From: Ectocarpus siliculosus | Taxonomy: Eukaryota > Sar > Phaeophyceae > Ectocarpales > Ectocarpaceae | DNA: 22,053 bases | Direction of reading: 5' to 3' | Assembly (NCBI GenBank): GCA_000310025.1 | Contig: FN648195.1 | Span: 3,025-25,077, forward strand | Shown: in pieces, positions 10,701-17,765 of the stretch | Position numbering within the stretch: position 1 is the stretch's first letter | How the letters are laid out: every line of letters starts with the position of its first letter | Notes under the pieces: model-generated | Told to the model about the DNA's origin: nothing | The model's input: only the letters and a program-made list of their open reading frames with translations | Database searches by the model: none | Position numbers and translations under genes: made by a program

Positions 10701-13700
10701 TATACTGGTTTGAGTATTGGCGGACGCGGCACGTATCGTTGAGTAGGAGGGGGGGGTTGGGTTCGGGCACTACTGTTGTTTGTTGCCCCGCAAGTGTCTC
10801 GTTTCTTGTGTGGGGCCTCCAAGTGTCTTGGTTTTAGTGTGTAACTCCCAAGTGTCTTGATTTGAGTGTGGGGGTCACTATTATACTGGTTTTAGTATGG
10901 GGGGCGCGTTTGGCTGATGGAGTATAGGAGGGGGGTTATCTTTGGGGTGGGGATAATTCTTGAGTTTTTGGGGGCGGGACAGGCGTTTAGCCCCACCCAC
11001 CCCCTACCTGGAAAAGGGCAAAATATGGCCGTTTTTAGGCCAACTCAATGTTTTCCGGCCGTTCAGCCGCATGGTTCAAGCACCAACTAAAAAAAAAGAA
11101 AAGTGTTTTTTCTTGCTCAATAAAACGACGGACAATTCAACGAAAAAATCGGAAAACAGATCGGACACCGTTAAGGGGGCGCAAAAACATAACGGCACAG
11201 ACTTATGATACAGAGGAAGTATAAATGTAGCTCAGTCAGAAAGGGGTCTACAACAGCGGAGAAACACTATCTTCATCCACGCCCGGCCGGTTGTTGAGCC
11301 CCTGGGCGACAGCAGGGTGCTCCAGGTCCACAACCGTCCCTCGTATGGTTTGTCGCCGCTGGTAGAGTGGGTCGGTCTCAGCACTTGCCATGGTACTGTA
11401 TGCGGCGAACAGCGCGGCAGAGAGTCGGATTTCAGGCAAACTGTTCTACTGTAGAATTGACTGCAGGAATGTTTTCTTCCTGTAGCATATAAATACAAGA
11501 GTCGTTTGACTCTCGCCTGTGCCCTCAATAACTCCGCCCGGTTGTTGAACGAGGTGGCCGGATCTGGGTGATCGCGGCTTCTCCGCAACCTCAATCGCTC
11601 GAAGGTAGAGAGGGTCCGCCTCGGTATACTTTCCCTGGAAGGGGGGGGCCAAGAACGAAAGGGCGTACGCGAAGGTTGGGTACGGCATATGTTTCGGAGG
11701 AACAAGGCTCAACAGCCGGGGGGGGGGTGCTGAGCGACAGGGCAACACCGGGGTGCTCCGAATTTAGCGCCCTCTCTCTCTCGTATGGCCTATGACAGCT
11801 CAAGGCCTCAGCATGCTTGCTGTGCGGAACAAGCGGTGGGTGGTTGCTAGGGAGCGGTTGCGTGTTTCGTGTGCAGGCTGCGAGTGAGTTCGGTCAACCA
11901 GTAGTTTTGACACATCGGTAGGTACGCCACGACTCACATGGCAGTGCACCCCTCGCTCTCTCTCATAGCCCTGTTGAGTAGCGAAGAGAGAACCAAACAT
12001 CGTTGCGGCCCCCCGGGCCAAGATACGCTGGGCCATGTGCCGCCTAACAACATTCCCTCGGCGCGTTCTGATAGTGGTCGGAATTGAGCTGCTTGTTGCA
12101 CCTGACCTGTTTCTCCAAAACAAGGGCCCTGGCCTGTTTCTCTAAAACAAGGGCGAGCCTCGCCCTGGCTGCGTTAGCACGGAGCAATGCCCGTCTCGAT
12201 TCCTTGCTGTCGTAGTCCTCGGCCACACGTGCGTCGTTCTCGGCACCCTTAGGTAGCTGGTGCGTTTTACAGACCACAAACGGAAGCACGGGAACAAATG
12301 TTGTGAATAGATGGCATACCATACGCCGACAACGTGTCTATTGAAGAGGTGCTCTAACATACACAATACGTGCAAACACAAGATAAGACGCCAACTGCTG
12401 TATACATGCGTGCAACCTGTATCTCCCACAACTGGTGTATCTCCAAAACGCACTGCACCTTTCGGTGACTCTCCTCGGCCAGATCGTATTGTCCGGCAGC
12501 GCGCTGCAAGTCCGGTAGGCAGAACCCAGTCTCACGCCAGTTTTGCCCAGCCAGGCGCATCATCTCCTTCATAACCTCGGGGGATAGGTTCTTCCACAGG
12601 TCTTCGCCACGCATGTCGGTGGTCACGTTGAGCTCCCGCGCCCACTCGTAAACGACGTGCTGGCCGCCTTTCAACGCGAAGAATTCGCGGAGGTGCAGCT
12701 GAATCTCACACACGTGGTCGTTCACGACGGGGTTCAGCTTCACATCCCGGTACCCGCTAGGCATCCAGTCGGAGTTGAAGCCGTTCTTCACCCGCAGAAT
12801 ATCTTGCTGTATGAGAGATTCACAACGGTAGCAGAAACCAGGTCGTATCTTGAGTTGAACGGTGTGGAATACGGAGTATTTTTTTAGGATGGCCACTTGC
12901 AGGTCTCGAAGAAGTTCAGATACTGGGGACAACTCGTTGGTAGTATGGATGCTGACCTGTACTCTCTCATCTACGGGAGATGACGAATTACTGCTGCGGA
13001 ATAGCTAGGAGGATAGCTGCTTTTTGGATTTTTTCATCGATATTGTTTCATGGCGATTGGAGATGCGCTCCCACGACAAGGTAATGACGAGTTACAGATG
13101 AGGCTTTGATTCAAAAATGGGGGCGATTTTCTTGGGCATGTTTTCGCGCTGCTGGCGATCGCACGCACGAGGCCTTAAAAATGAGGCGCACGCACAAAAC
13201 CTTAAATGGAGGTGCCAAGGAAACCTTGACGAAAAGGAGGAGTCCAAACTTGCGTACCAACGGCGGGGCTGGTTCGTGAACATTCTATGTGCTCTGCACA
13301 CCATCAGCGCTGGCTTGCTATGTCACTGAGGGTAAAGCCATGCCCACGTTGAAAACGTCGATGCCCATCCAGTAGCAATCCGTATTCAGTACCACGGGCT
13401 GTCCGCTCAGAATCATCGAAATCAGAGGCTCCGATAATGCTGATCGCGCGTTCGTGGGGCGGCCATAAACGAGTGAACCGCAGCATGTCCCTCCGTTCTC
13501 AGTGTGGTATAGCCGCACTCCCGCCGAGGTTTGTACCTGGGGGTTGCCCGGCCCGCTCTGGCTCACTGGTCGCAGCCGAACTCCACCGAGCTGCAACCCA
13601 GCTCAACCTCCACCACGGGCCATTCGATATTTGCCGCGCACTCGACTCGATCTCTAGGTGTCTAGATGTGATACTCACAGTAAACATCCGCTACACTTTG

Positions 13701-14582
13701 TTGTGAGGATCTTTCGGGCTATCTCTTGGTCAAAGTCTGGATGCACAATTCCGGCTAACACCGAGCCTAGCAACATAACGGCAGAGCAAGCAAGACCTGA
13801 ATGACTAGTAAACACAAAGAGCAAATTAGGCGTACAGTAGTTAAACGAGAAGGCGAACTTGAAATCGGGTACACAAAATCCCCAAGCATCACGGTCGTTA
13901 TCGGATCGCTAAATTTGTGCACAACACAAGCAGCACAACAAGGTGTTTTCTGGTTTCTTAAAGTTGCCTAAGTACCAATTTTATTTCAGGCGAACGAGTT
14001 ACAACACCGCAAATCTGCATGTCCTACTACTCACCTTGGGCAATTCCATGATAGCCAAGTACGCCTCTTTCAGAGCCTCCGGTGTGGCGCAGATCACAGT
14101 CACCCTGGTCATGTCAGCAACCTTTCTGACGTCCCCACCATAGGAGTTGCTGGCTTTCCGTCGCGTGCTTTCCCATGACTTGACATCCGCGCATTGAACC
14201 TTATACTTGCTCGAGTCGTGTGCAACCTTCGTTACGAGCTCGTCCAAATGCGGCTTTGCAAGCTCAGCGTCCGCAAGACAGAACTGTAGCTGGTTTTCAA
14301 GTTGCCCGCCTTCTTCGCAGTTCTGTGGGTCCAAGACCTTGGGTTGGACGATGCCCGTCCACCGAGCCGGGGCGATGCTGCGGAGGCATTCAAGCCCTCC
14401 CTCTTTGTTGAGCTCGTAGTACAAATCGTCGTAGGCGAGTTGAAACTGCACGACCGTCCGGACCTGGAGGCACTTGAGAGGATATTCATCTTGGCGTCTA
14501 GAATGACAGGCGATGTTTCACCTTCACATGAGGCCTTGAGCTCGTTCTCCAGACGGAGAAGCTCCTCGATGTCGACATTCAT
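4634..14582 (-). CDS. RelA/SpoT-like domain plus TPR-cassette gene (multi-exon; frameshifted as read)
   Basis: Minus-strand exons, in order: 14582-14035 and 12806-12417 (RelA/SpoT-like domain), 12247-12107 (helical linker), TPR cassettes 10152-10027, 9914-9789, 9211-9086, 8410-8285, 7421-7296 and 5395-5270, then terminal exon 4783-4634 with TAG. Every boundary is phase 0, with GT-AG introns, so about 660 codons join if a 2-nt insertion near 14484 is discounted. The N-terminal region has DVRKVADMTRVTVIC and GYRDVKLN...CEIQL, resembling the Asp- and Glu-bearing strands of RelA/SpoT (p)ppGpp synthetase folds. The TPRs are of the kinesin-light-chain type and predict a protein-binding solenoid. 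A symmetric exon can be skipped or added without a frame change. Broken cassette 8884-8758 and several decayed ones lie in the introns. The gene may be a pseudogene or a rapidly evolving receptor-like gene. Alarmone synthesis itself is not shown. Confidence 0.75.
5270..5395 (-). CDS. Intact TPR cassette exon
   Basis: Exactly 126 nt and phase 0 at both ends. It starts GMYNEAEPLF and contains CGPDHPEVATSLHNWA. Acceptor CTACAG|GGG, donor CAG|GTAAGAG. Confidence 0.85.
5520..5800 (+). repeat. TAAGAAA-rich repeat, copy 1
   Basis: The heptamer TAAGAAA occurs at 5526, 5626, 5658, 5672, 5703, 5751 and 5786. The block 5675-5757 matches 6773-6848 closely (ACACAGCTC, TCTCGGCCACAAC, CGTGCGATACCC-like words in the same order). 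It is therefore one member of a dispersed or locally duplicated repeat sitting in an intron of the TPR gene. Confidence 0.65.
5890..6557 (+). pseudogene. Decayed coding sequence, probably from a repeated element
   Basis: Several frames carry acidic, serine-rich coding-like pieces (EVDEEGDSSPSAMDKRRR, GSSSGDESDRITN, QIDDDDDLSSEEEM). These are followed, after an in-frame TGA at 6285-6287, by a compact domain-like stretch from 6288: VLVKLGLGWFGGLI, YDYCVTLHSDGGVKLPLEFY, VWVFLEVDQEEG. Pieces are linked only through frame changes. I do not recognise the family. The beta-rich WFGGLI...KLPL region resembles a small chromatin-reader-like barrel only in outline. It lies opposite to the TPR gene, in its intron. 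Confidence 0.45.
6567..6850 (+). repeat. TAAGAAA-rich repeat, copy 2
   Basis: It contains TAAGAAA at 6624, 6659 and 6673, then GAAAATGGACGACTTCGGC, ATTGAGCCTCAACCCGATTT and the CTCTCGGCCACAACG block shared with copy 1. Its first two thirds match 7055-7262. Confidence 0.65.
7055..7262 (+). repeat. TAAGAAA-rich repeat, copy 3
   Basis: It shares with copy 2 the order TTGTTGTGGTAT, CAAGAAATAAGAAAA, GAAAATGGATGACCCCGGC, AATTGAGGCTCGACTCGATT and CCCCGGGTCCGTTCTGTA. It is truncated before the CTCGGCCACAAC block. Confidence 0.6.
7296..7421 (-). CDS. Intact TPR cassette exon
   Basis: 126 nt, phase 0-0. It starts GKYKEVDSLYVRAAA and contains LGPQHPRVAVDLNNQAGLL. Acceptor TTCCAG|GGC, donor CAG|GTGAGAGTC. 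Confidence 0.85.
7478..7599 (-). pseudogene. Decayed TPR cassette
   Basis: The unit reads YAEAELLCQAVERKTLAPEH after an inserted T, then loses the pattern. The acceptor has mutated from CCAG|GGC to CCAA|GGC, and no donor is left at the 3' end. Confidence 0.65.
7665..7712 (-). pseudogene. TPR cassette fragment
   Basis: Only the GGGGCGGGGTTGTTGAGC stretch of the cassette's 3' half survives. The adjoining GAGCATGTATT is shared with the decayed copy at 7478-7599, so the two may be related duplicates. Confidence 0.4.
8285..8410 (-). CDS. Intact TPR cassette exon
   Basis: 126 nt, phase 0-0. It starts GNHAESERLYKRSQAIREK and contains LGPDHPDVASVLNNRAELL. Acceptor GCACAG|GGC, donor CAG|GTGAGG. Confidence 0.88.
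8758..8884 (-). pseudogene. TPR cassette exon broken by a 1-nt insertion
   Basis: Splice sites are intact (CACAG|GGC and AAG|GTGAGAGCC), but the unit is 127 nt instead of 126. An extra A in GGAAAGCTGAG (a three-base run) brings a TGA within seven codons. Apart from that base the unit has the normal pattern, ending NNRAGLLRAK. It is either a sequencing error, a recently dead cassette or an exon that is skipped. Confidence 0.75.
8990..9045 (-). pseudogene. TPR cassette fragment (3' half)
   Basis: The fragment reads VVLSNRAELLGSH with a following GTGCGAG. The first two thirds of the cassette are missing. It lies immediately 3' of the intact exon 9086-9211. Confidence 0.55.
9086..9211 (-). CDS. 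Intact TPR cassette exon
   Basis: 126 nt, phase 0-0. It starts GKYAEADSLYLRAIDIGEK and contains LGPDHPDLAAWLNNRAGLL. Acceptor TTCCAG|GGC, donor CAG|GTGAGAGCC. This is the clearest consensus member of the array. Confidence 0.9.
9279..9342 (-). pseudogene. TPR cassette with internal deletion
   Basis: The acceptor TTTCCAG|GGT is intact and the unit starts GKYEETGALNVRAL. It then jumps to the terminal GTTGTTGAGCA block and a stop. About half of the 126 nt is missing. Confidence 0.6.
9402..9525 (-). pseudogene. Decayed TPR cassette
   Basis: The front frame gives PEAEGHCTSS. The second half in another frame gives AVSEKVLG and KPDVATTPNNRACL. The acceptor has changed from CAG|GGC to CAT|GGC, there is at least one frameshift, and the donor is lost. 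Confidence 0.7.
9585..9663 (-). pseudogene. Truncated TPR cassette (5' two thirds)
   Basis: The unit reads GTTKRRQEPFCEWSQGMGG, then NVLGHSDYT, collinear with GKYAEAEPLYERSQAIREK plus LGPDHPDVA. The acceptor is CAA instead of CAG, and the LNNRA part is absent. Confidence 0.6.
9789..9914 (-). CDS. Intact TPR cassette exon
   Basis: 126 nt, phase 0-0. It starts GKYAEAEPLYRRSQAIRER and contains FGPDHVVVATVLNNRAGSL. The usual HPxVA reads HVVVA. Acceptor TCACAG|GGC, donor CAG|GTGAGAGGC. Confidence 0.87.
10027..10152 (-). CDS. Intact TPR cassette exon (first after the linker)
   Basis: 126 nt, phase 0-0. It starts GKHIEAEPLYEQSHAI and ends LNNWAGFFAAQ. Acceptor TGCCAG|GGC, donor CAG|GTGAGAGAG. It contains no internal ATG, so it is easy to miss when only ATG-started frames are considered. 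Confidence 0.87.
10188..11221. mobile_element. 1,034-bp TIR element with TA boundaries (Tc1/mariner- or MITE-like, non-autonomous)
   Basis: The left end starts TACTTCCTCTGTATCATAAG (10188-10221) and recurs as reverse complement at 11188-11221; 33 of 34 positions match. The outermost TA at each end can be read as a TA target-site duplication, leaving CTTCCTCTGT as the terminus. This is reminiscent of Stowaway/mariner ends. No transposase is visible inside. The interior is AT-rich at both ends (poly-A near 10306 and 11088) and holds a minisatellite. It sits in the intron between the linker exon and the first TPR cassette. Confidence 0.75.
10611..10940. repeat. Higher-order minisatellite inside the TIR element
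   Basis: Units of about 28 bp based on CAAGTGTCTTGGTTTTAGTG recur at 10612, 10642, 10791, 10820 and 10849, with a diverged one at 10671. They are organised in two ~179-bp blocks starting at 10611 and 10790. Each block ends with TATACTGGTTT, AGTAT and a G-rich run. Confidence 0.85.
11268..11389 (-). pseudogene. Decayed TPR cassette
   Basis: The unit reads AETDPLYQRRQTIRG and DLEHPAVAQGLNNRPG in one frame, so the body is still open. The acceptor is CCAT|GGC, two bases are missing near the start, and the donor is gone. Confidence 0.7.
11517..11634 (-). pseudogene. TPR cassette with 8-nt net deletion and GC donor
   Basis: The acceptor CCAG|GGA is intact and the start reads GKYTEADPLYLRAIEVAEK. 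The frame then shifts, and DHPDPATSFNNRAELL follows in another frame. The length is 118 nt instead of 126. The donor is CAG|GCGAGAG, a GC site. Confidence 0.75.
11702..11820 (-). pseudogene. Decayed TPR cassette
   Basis: The unit reads YERERALNSEHPGVALSLS, preceded by AAGCATGCTGAGGCC (KHAEA). The acceptor CAG|GGC has lost two G residues, and a C run replaces the NNRA codons. No donor remains. Confidence 0.65.
12107..12247 (-). CDS. Helical linker exon between RelA/SpoT-like domain and TPRs
   Basis: 141 nt (47 codons), phase 0-0, reading GAENDARVAEDYDSKESRR and then an Ala/Leu/Arg-rich helix ending VLEKQARALVLEKQ. Acceptor CTAAG|GGT, donor CAG|GTCAGG. The last nine codons (ARALVLEKQ) repeat the preceding unit by a 27-nt tandem duplication. 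It directly precedes the TPR array in gene order. Confidence 0.75.
12417..12806 (-). CDS. RelA/SpoT-like domain exon 2 and linker helix
   Basis: 390 nt (130 codons), phase 0-0, acceptor ATACAG|CAA and donor CAG|GTTGCA. Residues about 18-36 (SGYRDVKLNPVVNDHVCEIQ) match the strand region of RelA/SpoT synthetase folds that carries the E-x-Q motif. Next comes HLREFFALKGGQHVVYEWAR, then a helical segment and a first TPR-like start (AAGQYDLAEESHRK). It joins in phase to the preceding exon ending AIMELPK, so no additional exon is needed in the 1.2-kb intron. The same frame stays open upstream of the acceptor by chance. Confidence 0.75.
12807..14034 (-). other. Intron of the RelA/SpoT-TPR gene
   Basis: This 1.2-kb stretch is bounded by AAG|GTGAGTAG and ATACAG. 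Open frames at about 13318-13706 on both strands show no recognised motif. I see no further exon. Confidence 0.6.
14035..14582 (-). CDS. RelA/SpoT-like domain exon 1, with a 2-nt frameshift
   Basis: The exon follows poly-T and ACCGTAG. Its first codons are ATG AAT GTC, reading MNVDIEELLRLENELKAS. Around 14484 the sequence ATCCTCTCAAG switches frame; ATCCTCAAG would keep it open. The second frame continues QFQLAYDDLYYELNKEGG and ends YGGDVRKVADMTR, VTVICATPEALKEAYLAIME. The length is 548 nt, two more than a multiple of three, while the donor phase is 0. A 2-nt insertion in a CT repeat therefore explains it exactly. STRRKAS and ADMTRVTV resemble the basic loop and the Asp strand of RelA/SpoT folds. 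ATG is the first codon after the acceptor, so whether this is the true start is open. Confidence 0.7.
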
Positions 14583-16594
14583 CTACGGTACAACAAAAAA
14601 AAAACAATGTACGTATTGTAAACAATAGGGGTTCAGCGGCTTACGCCGCCACGCTCAAGAATGCGATGCAAAATGGCGCTGAAAGTATGTAGGTGTAGAT
14701 GGTTGCGTGTGTGGCATAGGTAGATGTATTTTCTCCACAGGTGGGCGTGAAGGTGATGGTTTGTTATTCCGTAAGTGCAGTGAGGAAAAAAGGGTTCTTC
14801 CTGCGGCGCTTGGACTGGGAACCAACACCGGAATTGGACCAATGACGGTGCCCCTTGCTTTGTTCCATATGCAGTATTGTCCATGGTCCATGGTCCACGG
14901 TCCCACATGGTCCATGGTCAGGAAGTCAAACAAATGGCGTGTTGTAAAGAAAACAAGTAATGCCCCAAACCTCGCTCTGATTTCAAAACTTGATTAATCC
15001 ACAACCAACAGCGTGCAATAACGATCGATAAGTGCAAGGAAAGCTCTTGACAAGATCTGCACGCAGCCCTTTTCGGCAATACGAGCCTCTCTCTGGATGT
15101 GGATGTCACAGTAGTCGGTCTACAGCAGTACCCACTTTTGTAGTCCAAAAGGGACGAACAATCCGCGTTATGCGAAAATGACGACCCACCTCTCACGCTG
15201 ACCTAGCCGAGGCCCACTCTAACCCGTTGTTCCCTCGGTCCTCTGCCTATTACTCCGTGGGGCTCTACACCGGGTCGCCCTTTCTGTGTCGCGAGAGCAC
15301 TTTGTTGCCGCCCTGCTTGATATTATGAAGATGTAGCAATTTCTTCAATTCAGTCCTCCCCCGCCATTAATTTGACAGGGTTTCTAAGGATGTTGTCACA
15401 AAGCAGACCTTTGTTCTTTCTATGCGTGCGTCCACTGCTGCACCGTATTTAGTTGCCTGGTTGCCTGGTTGCCTGCTGGGTGGCCTGACAGAACTCCGCC
15501 ATATTCTGGGTTTCACACAGAGGAAGGTTGGCTTTCGGGTTCACGCGCGCGACATGCGATCATGTGGCATCGATCTACCCAGCGGCAAAATAGCAGAGCA
15601 GCGCAGAGCAGACGAGGGGCACACTGCACGCTAATTCTGCGAGACCATGCGCCTTTCCTCGCGCCACGCGATCACCCCATTTCTTTTTTTTGGAGAATTC
15701 GTCAAGGGATTGTCATTTTCAATTGAGTCATCCACGTTGGCTCTGCGACGAGGAGGTGATCTGCAGCGCAGTAGGCGGCCAAGACTGCCATCGAGGCTCC
15801 AGCACAACGACTGCTTCAGGTGGATTAAAATACGTCTGTTCGGGGTTAGGACTCACCTGTTTGTTGTTGGCCAAATCACGAGCCGCGAACAGTCTAGACT
15901 ACACCCCGTGTGGAGGGCTCCAGGCGGTAGACTGTAGACTACAGCAGTACAACAGTAGTAGGAGCTGTGAGCACATGATGCATCAAGCCTTTTTTTTCAG
16001 AACCAGGGGGCCCCGCAGATGCTGCTTACTGTGCGGCCATGACGAAATCGTTCCGAACTTTGCGCACACTCTGTACTGTGCTGTAGATACCTCGGTCTTG
16101 CGCGTGCTTTACAAGGGAAGTGGCTATAGACAGGAAAAAGTAGAATGGCAGAGTATCCGTGGAAACGTGAACTCCAAGTGAATGAAATTATCGTGAGGAG
16201 ATTCCGTCATCGAACGTCGTATCGCCGGGCTGCAGTTTATCGGAGACTTGAGTTAGCCAGTTGCGTTCCCTTAGCATCACGGACGATGTTGAGGCGTTGA
16301 GGGAACCTAGACGTCCTTGGGTTGGGAGCCTCATTGGGTGGTACCCGTATCCCTTGATTTGACGCTTCGTTGCTTGATTTTTATCGTATACGAACATATG
16401 TTTGGGGTTGTTTTTAGTATTGTATAGTCTGATGCTGCGTTTCTTACTCTTGAGTACTCAACAACAGGGAACTCCGTACCTAGGAGTTTTAATTGCAATA
16501 AGCCAGCAGTTTTTCTTGTGCTTTGTTTCAAACGCAAAGTACTGTGGATTATTTATCTTGAGGCCACGGAAACGCATTCCGTTACCTTGGAAGG
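14583..16594. other. No gene recognised
   Basis: The only notable structure is short repeats. CCATGGTCC words lie at 14880-14921, three GGTTGCCT words near 15453-15473, and GTAGACTGTAGACTACAG-like inverted words at 15890-15945. Open frames of up to 163 codons show no domain. The upstream exon of the mTERF gene may lie here, but I could not identify it. Confidence 0.55.
14877..14921. repeat. CCATGGTC palindromic short repeat
   Basis: GTCCATGG recurs four times with slight variation. Each CCATGG is self-complementary, so the stretch can pair with itself in several registers. Confidence 0.7.
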
Positions 16595-16802
16595 TGTAGC
16601 GAAGAGAAGATTTAGTACCGTACATTTGGTTTATTTTTTACCTCTGCTTCCCTGCTCAGTGACGCTCAACCAGGTGCCCTTCCTTGTCTCAGGCTGTCTG
16701 TAGCGAAGAGAAGATTTAGTACCGTACATTTGGTTTATTTTTTACCTCTGCTTCCCTGCTCAGTGACGCTCAACCAGGTGCCCTTCCTTGTCTCAGGCTG
16801 TC
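16595..16802. repeat. Perfect 104-bp tandem duplication
   Basis: 16595-16698 and 16699-16802 are identical base for base as read, starting TGTAGCGAAGAGAAGA and ending CAGGCTGTC. Absence of any divergence points to a recent event or an assembly duplication. Confidence 0.95.
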
Positions 16803-17239
16803 ACATCACAACCATTTCCATTTTCTTGCCAACACCAGTGAACAGAAGTGAAAGTAGAACAGCTGCTTCGAGGGTCTCGCTGCTGTTGCAAGAGTTGTTG
16901 TCAAAGTGCTTGCGCCCCCCGAGTGAGAAACGGAGACCCTCAAAGATACAGAGGCGTCGACACGGAGTACATACTACGTAGAACATTGAGATATTTGTTG
17001 CATTAAGTATGCGAGATCCTCACTCTTTCTCTCTCTCTCTCTGGTTTGTTGCTTTCTTTCTTTTGCCTCTTGGGTCATCGATCGCTTCTCTTCGCTATGC
17101 ATATAGATTCAACACCCAGACGAGCCTAGGTTCTTAAGCCCCGCCTCCCACCCTTTTTTCGCAGCAAAATTCCAAATTTCTTGTTCTAAACTTCCTCGTT
17201 ATTTGCCTGCCCCCCTATCCATCCATACCCATCCAACAG
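16803..17239. other. Probable intron upstream of the mTERF exon
   Basis: It contains a CT run at 17027-17042 and ends in a pyrimidine-rich tract before ATCCAACAG. No exon is recognised. Confidence 0.4.
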
Positions 17240-17765
17240 AGGCATACAGGAACCGTTGTTAAGGGGGGAGTCGCCCGCCGAGCAGAGTGGGGTTACAACC
17301 AGGCAGCGCTGTCGCCACCACGCGCTCCACGCCTCGTTGCCAACTACGACAGCGGGGCTTCCCAGCCTGGCCGGGCTACCGAGCGCTAACAACAACAGCA
17401 ACAACAACAACGCCCCGCCTTCGCCATCCAACGGTAGCGGTGGTAGGTCTCGGAGAGGGAAGTACCCGGTGATCGAGCTCTATCGGCGGGACGCCGACGG
17501 CAGCACCACCGCTGATACTGCGGCCGGTATCGTCGGCGGCGGCGGTAGCGATGACGACGACGATGATGGCTTGGCGGGAGGAAGTCTTCCGTACGGGCGC
17601 CGCGGCGGAGTAGGAGCCCGGCGGTCAGTGGAGCCGCAGGCAACGGCGGTGGATCACCTCCGGTCTGTGCTGGGGCTGGCGTCGGATCAGGTGGACATGA
17701 TGCTGGAGTCGTTCCCGACGCTGGCGCACGTCGACCCGGACAAGCTAGGCCTACCCGCAAAGCTC
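17240..17765 (+). CDS. mTERF exon with low-complexity N part and first motif
   Basis: It is open in frame from the acceptor ATCCAACAG|A, with one base completing a codon. Low-complexity segments (NNNSNNNN, GGGGSDDDDDD) precede AVDHLRSVLGLASDQVDM and LESFPTLAHVDPDKLGLPAKL. The same frame runs on to a TGA at 17793-17795, but the strong donor GTGAGC and the in-phase mTERF continuation favour splicing at 17765. Confidence 0.65.

Noticed and set aside
10399-10770. Minus-strand frame of 123 codons
   Set aside because: It is produced by the minisatellite within the TIR element; the repeated peptide words mirror the DNA repeat.
13318-13596. Minus-strand open frame in the first intron of the TPR gene, thought to be a missing RelA/SpoT exon or a protease
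   Set aside because: Exons 14035-14582 and 12417-12806 already join in phase with continuous domain sequence. No protease DTG-type motif was found.
15422-15634. Frame starting MRASTAAPYLVAWLPGC that could be a transit peptide for the mTERF gene
   Set aside because: There is no good donor before its stop and no way to link it in phase to 17240. The similarity to a targeting signal is only compositional.
16188-16397. Minus-strand frame with a protein-like look (KRQIKGYGYHPM, SDKLQPGDTTFDDG)
   Set aside because: It is short, with no family recognised, no matching splice sites and no neighbouring exon. Support is insufficient.
16595-16802. Possible LTR pair
   Set aside because: The two identical copies are directly adjacent with no internal sequence, and they lack TG...CA ends, so this is a simple tandem duplication.
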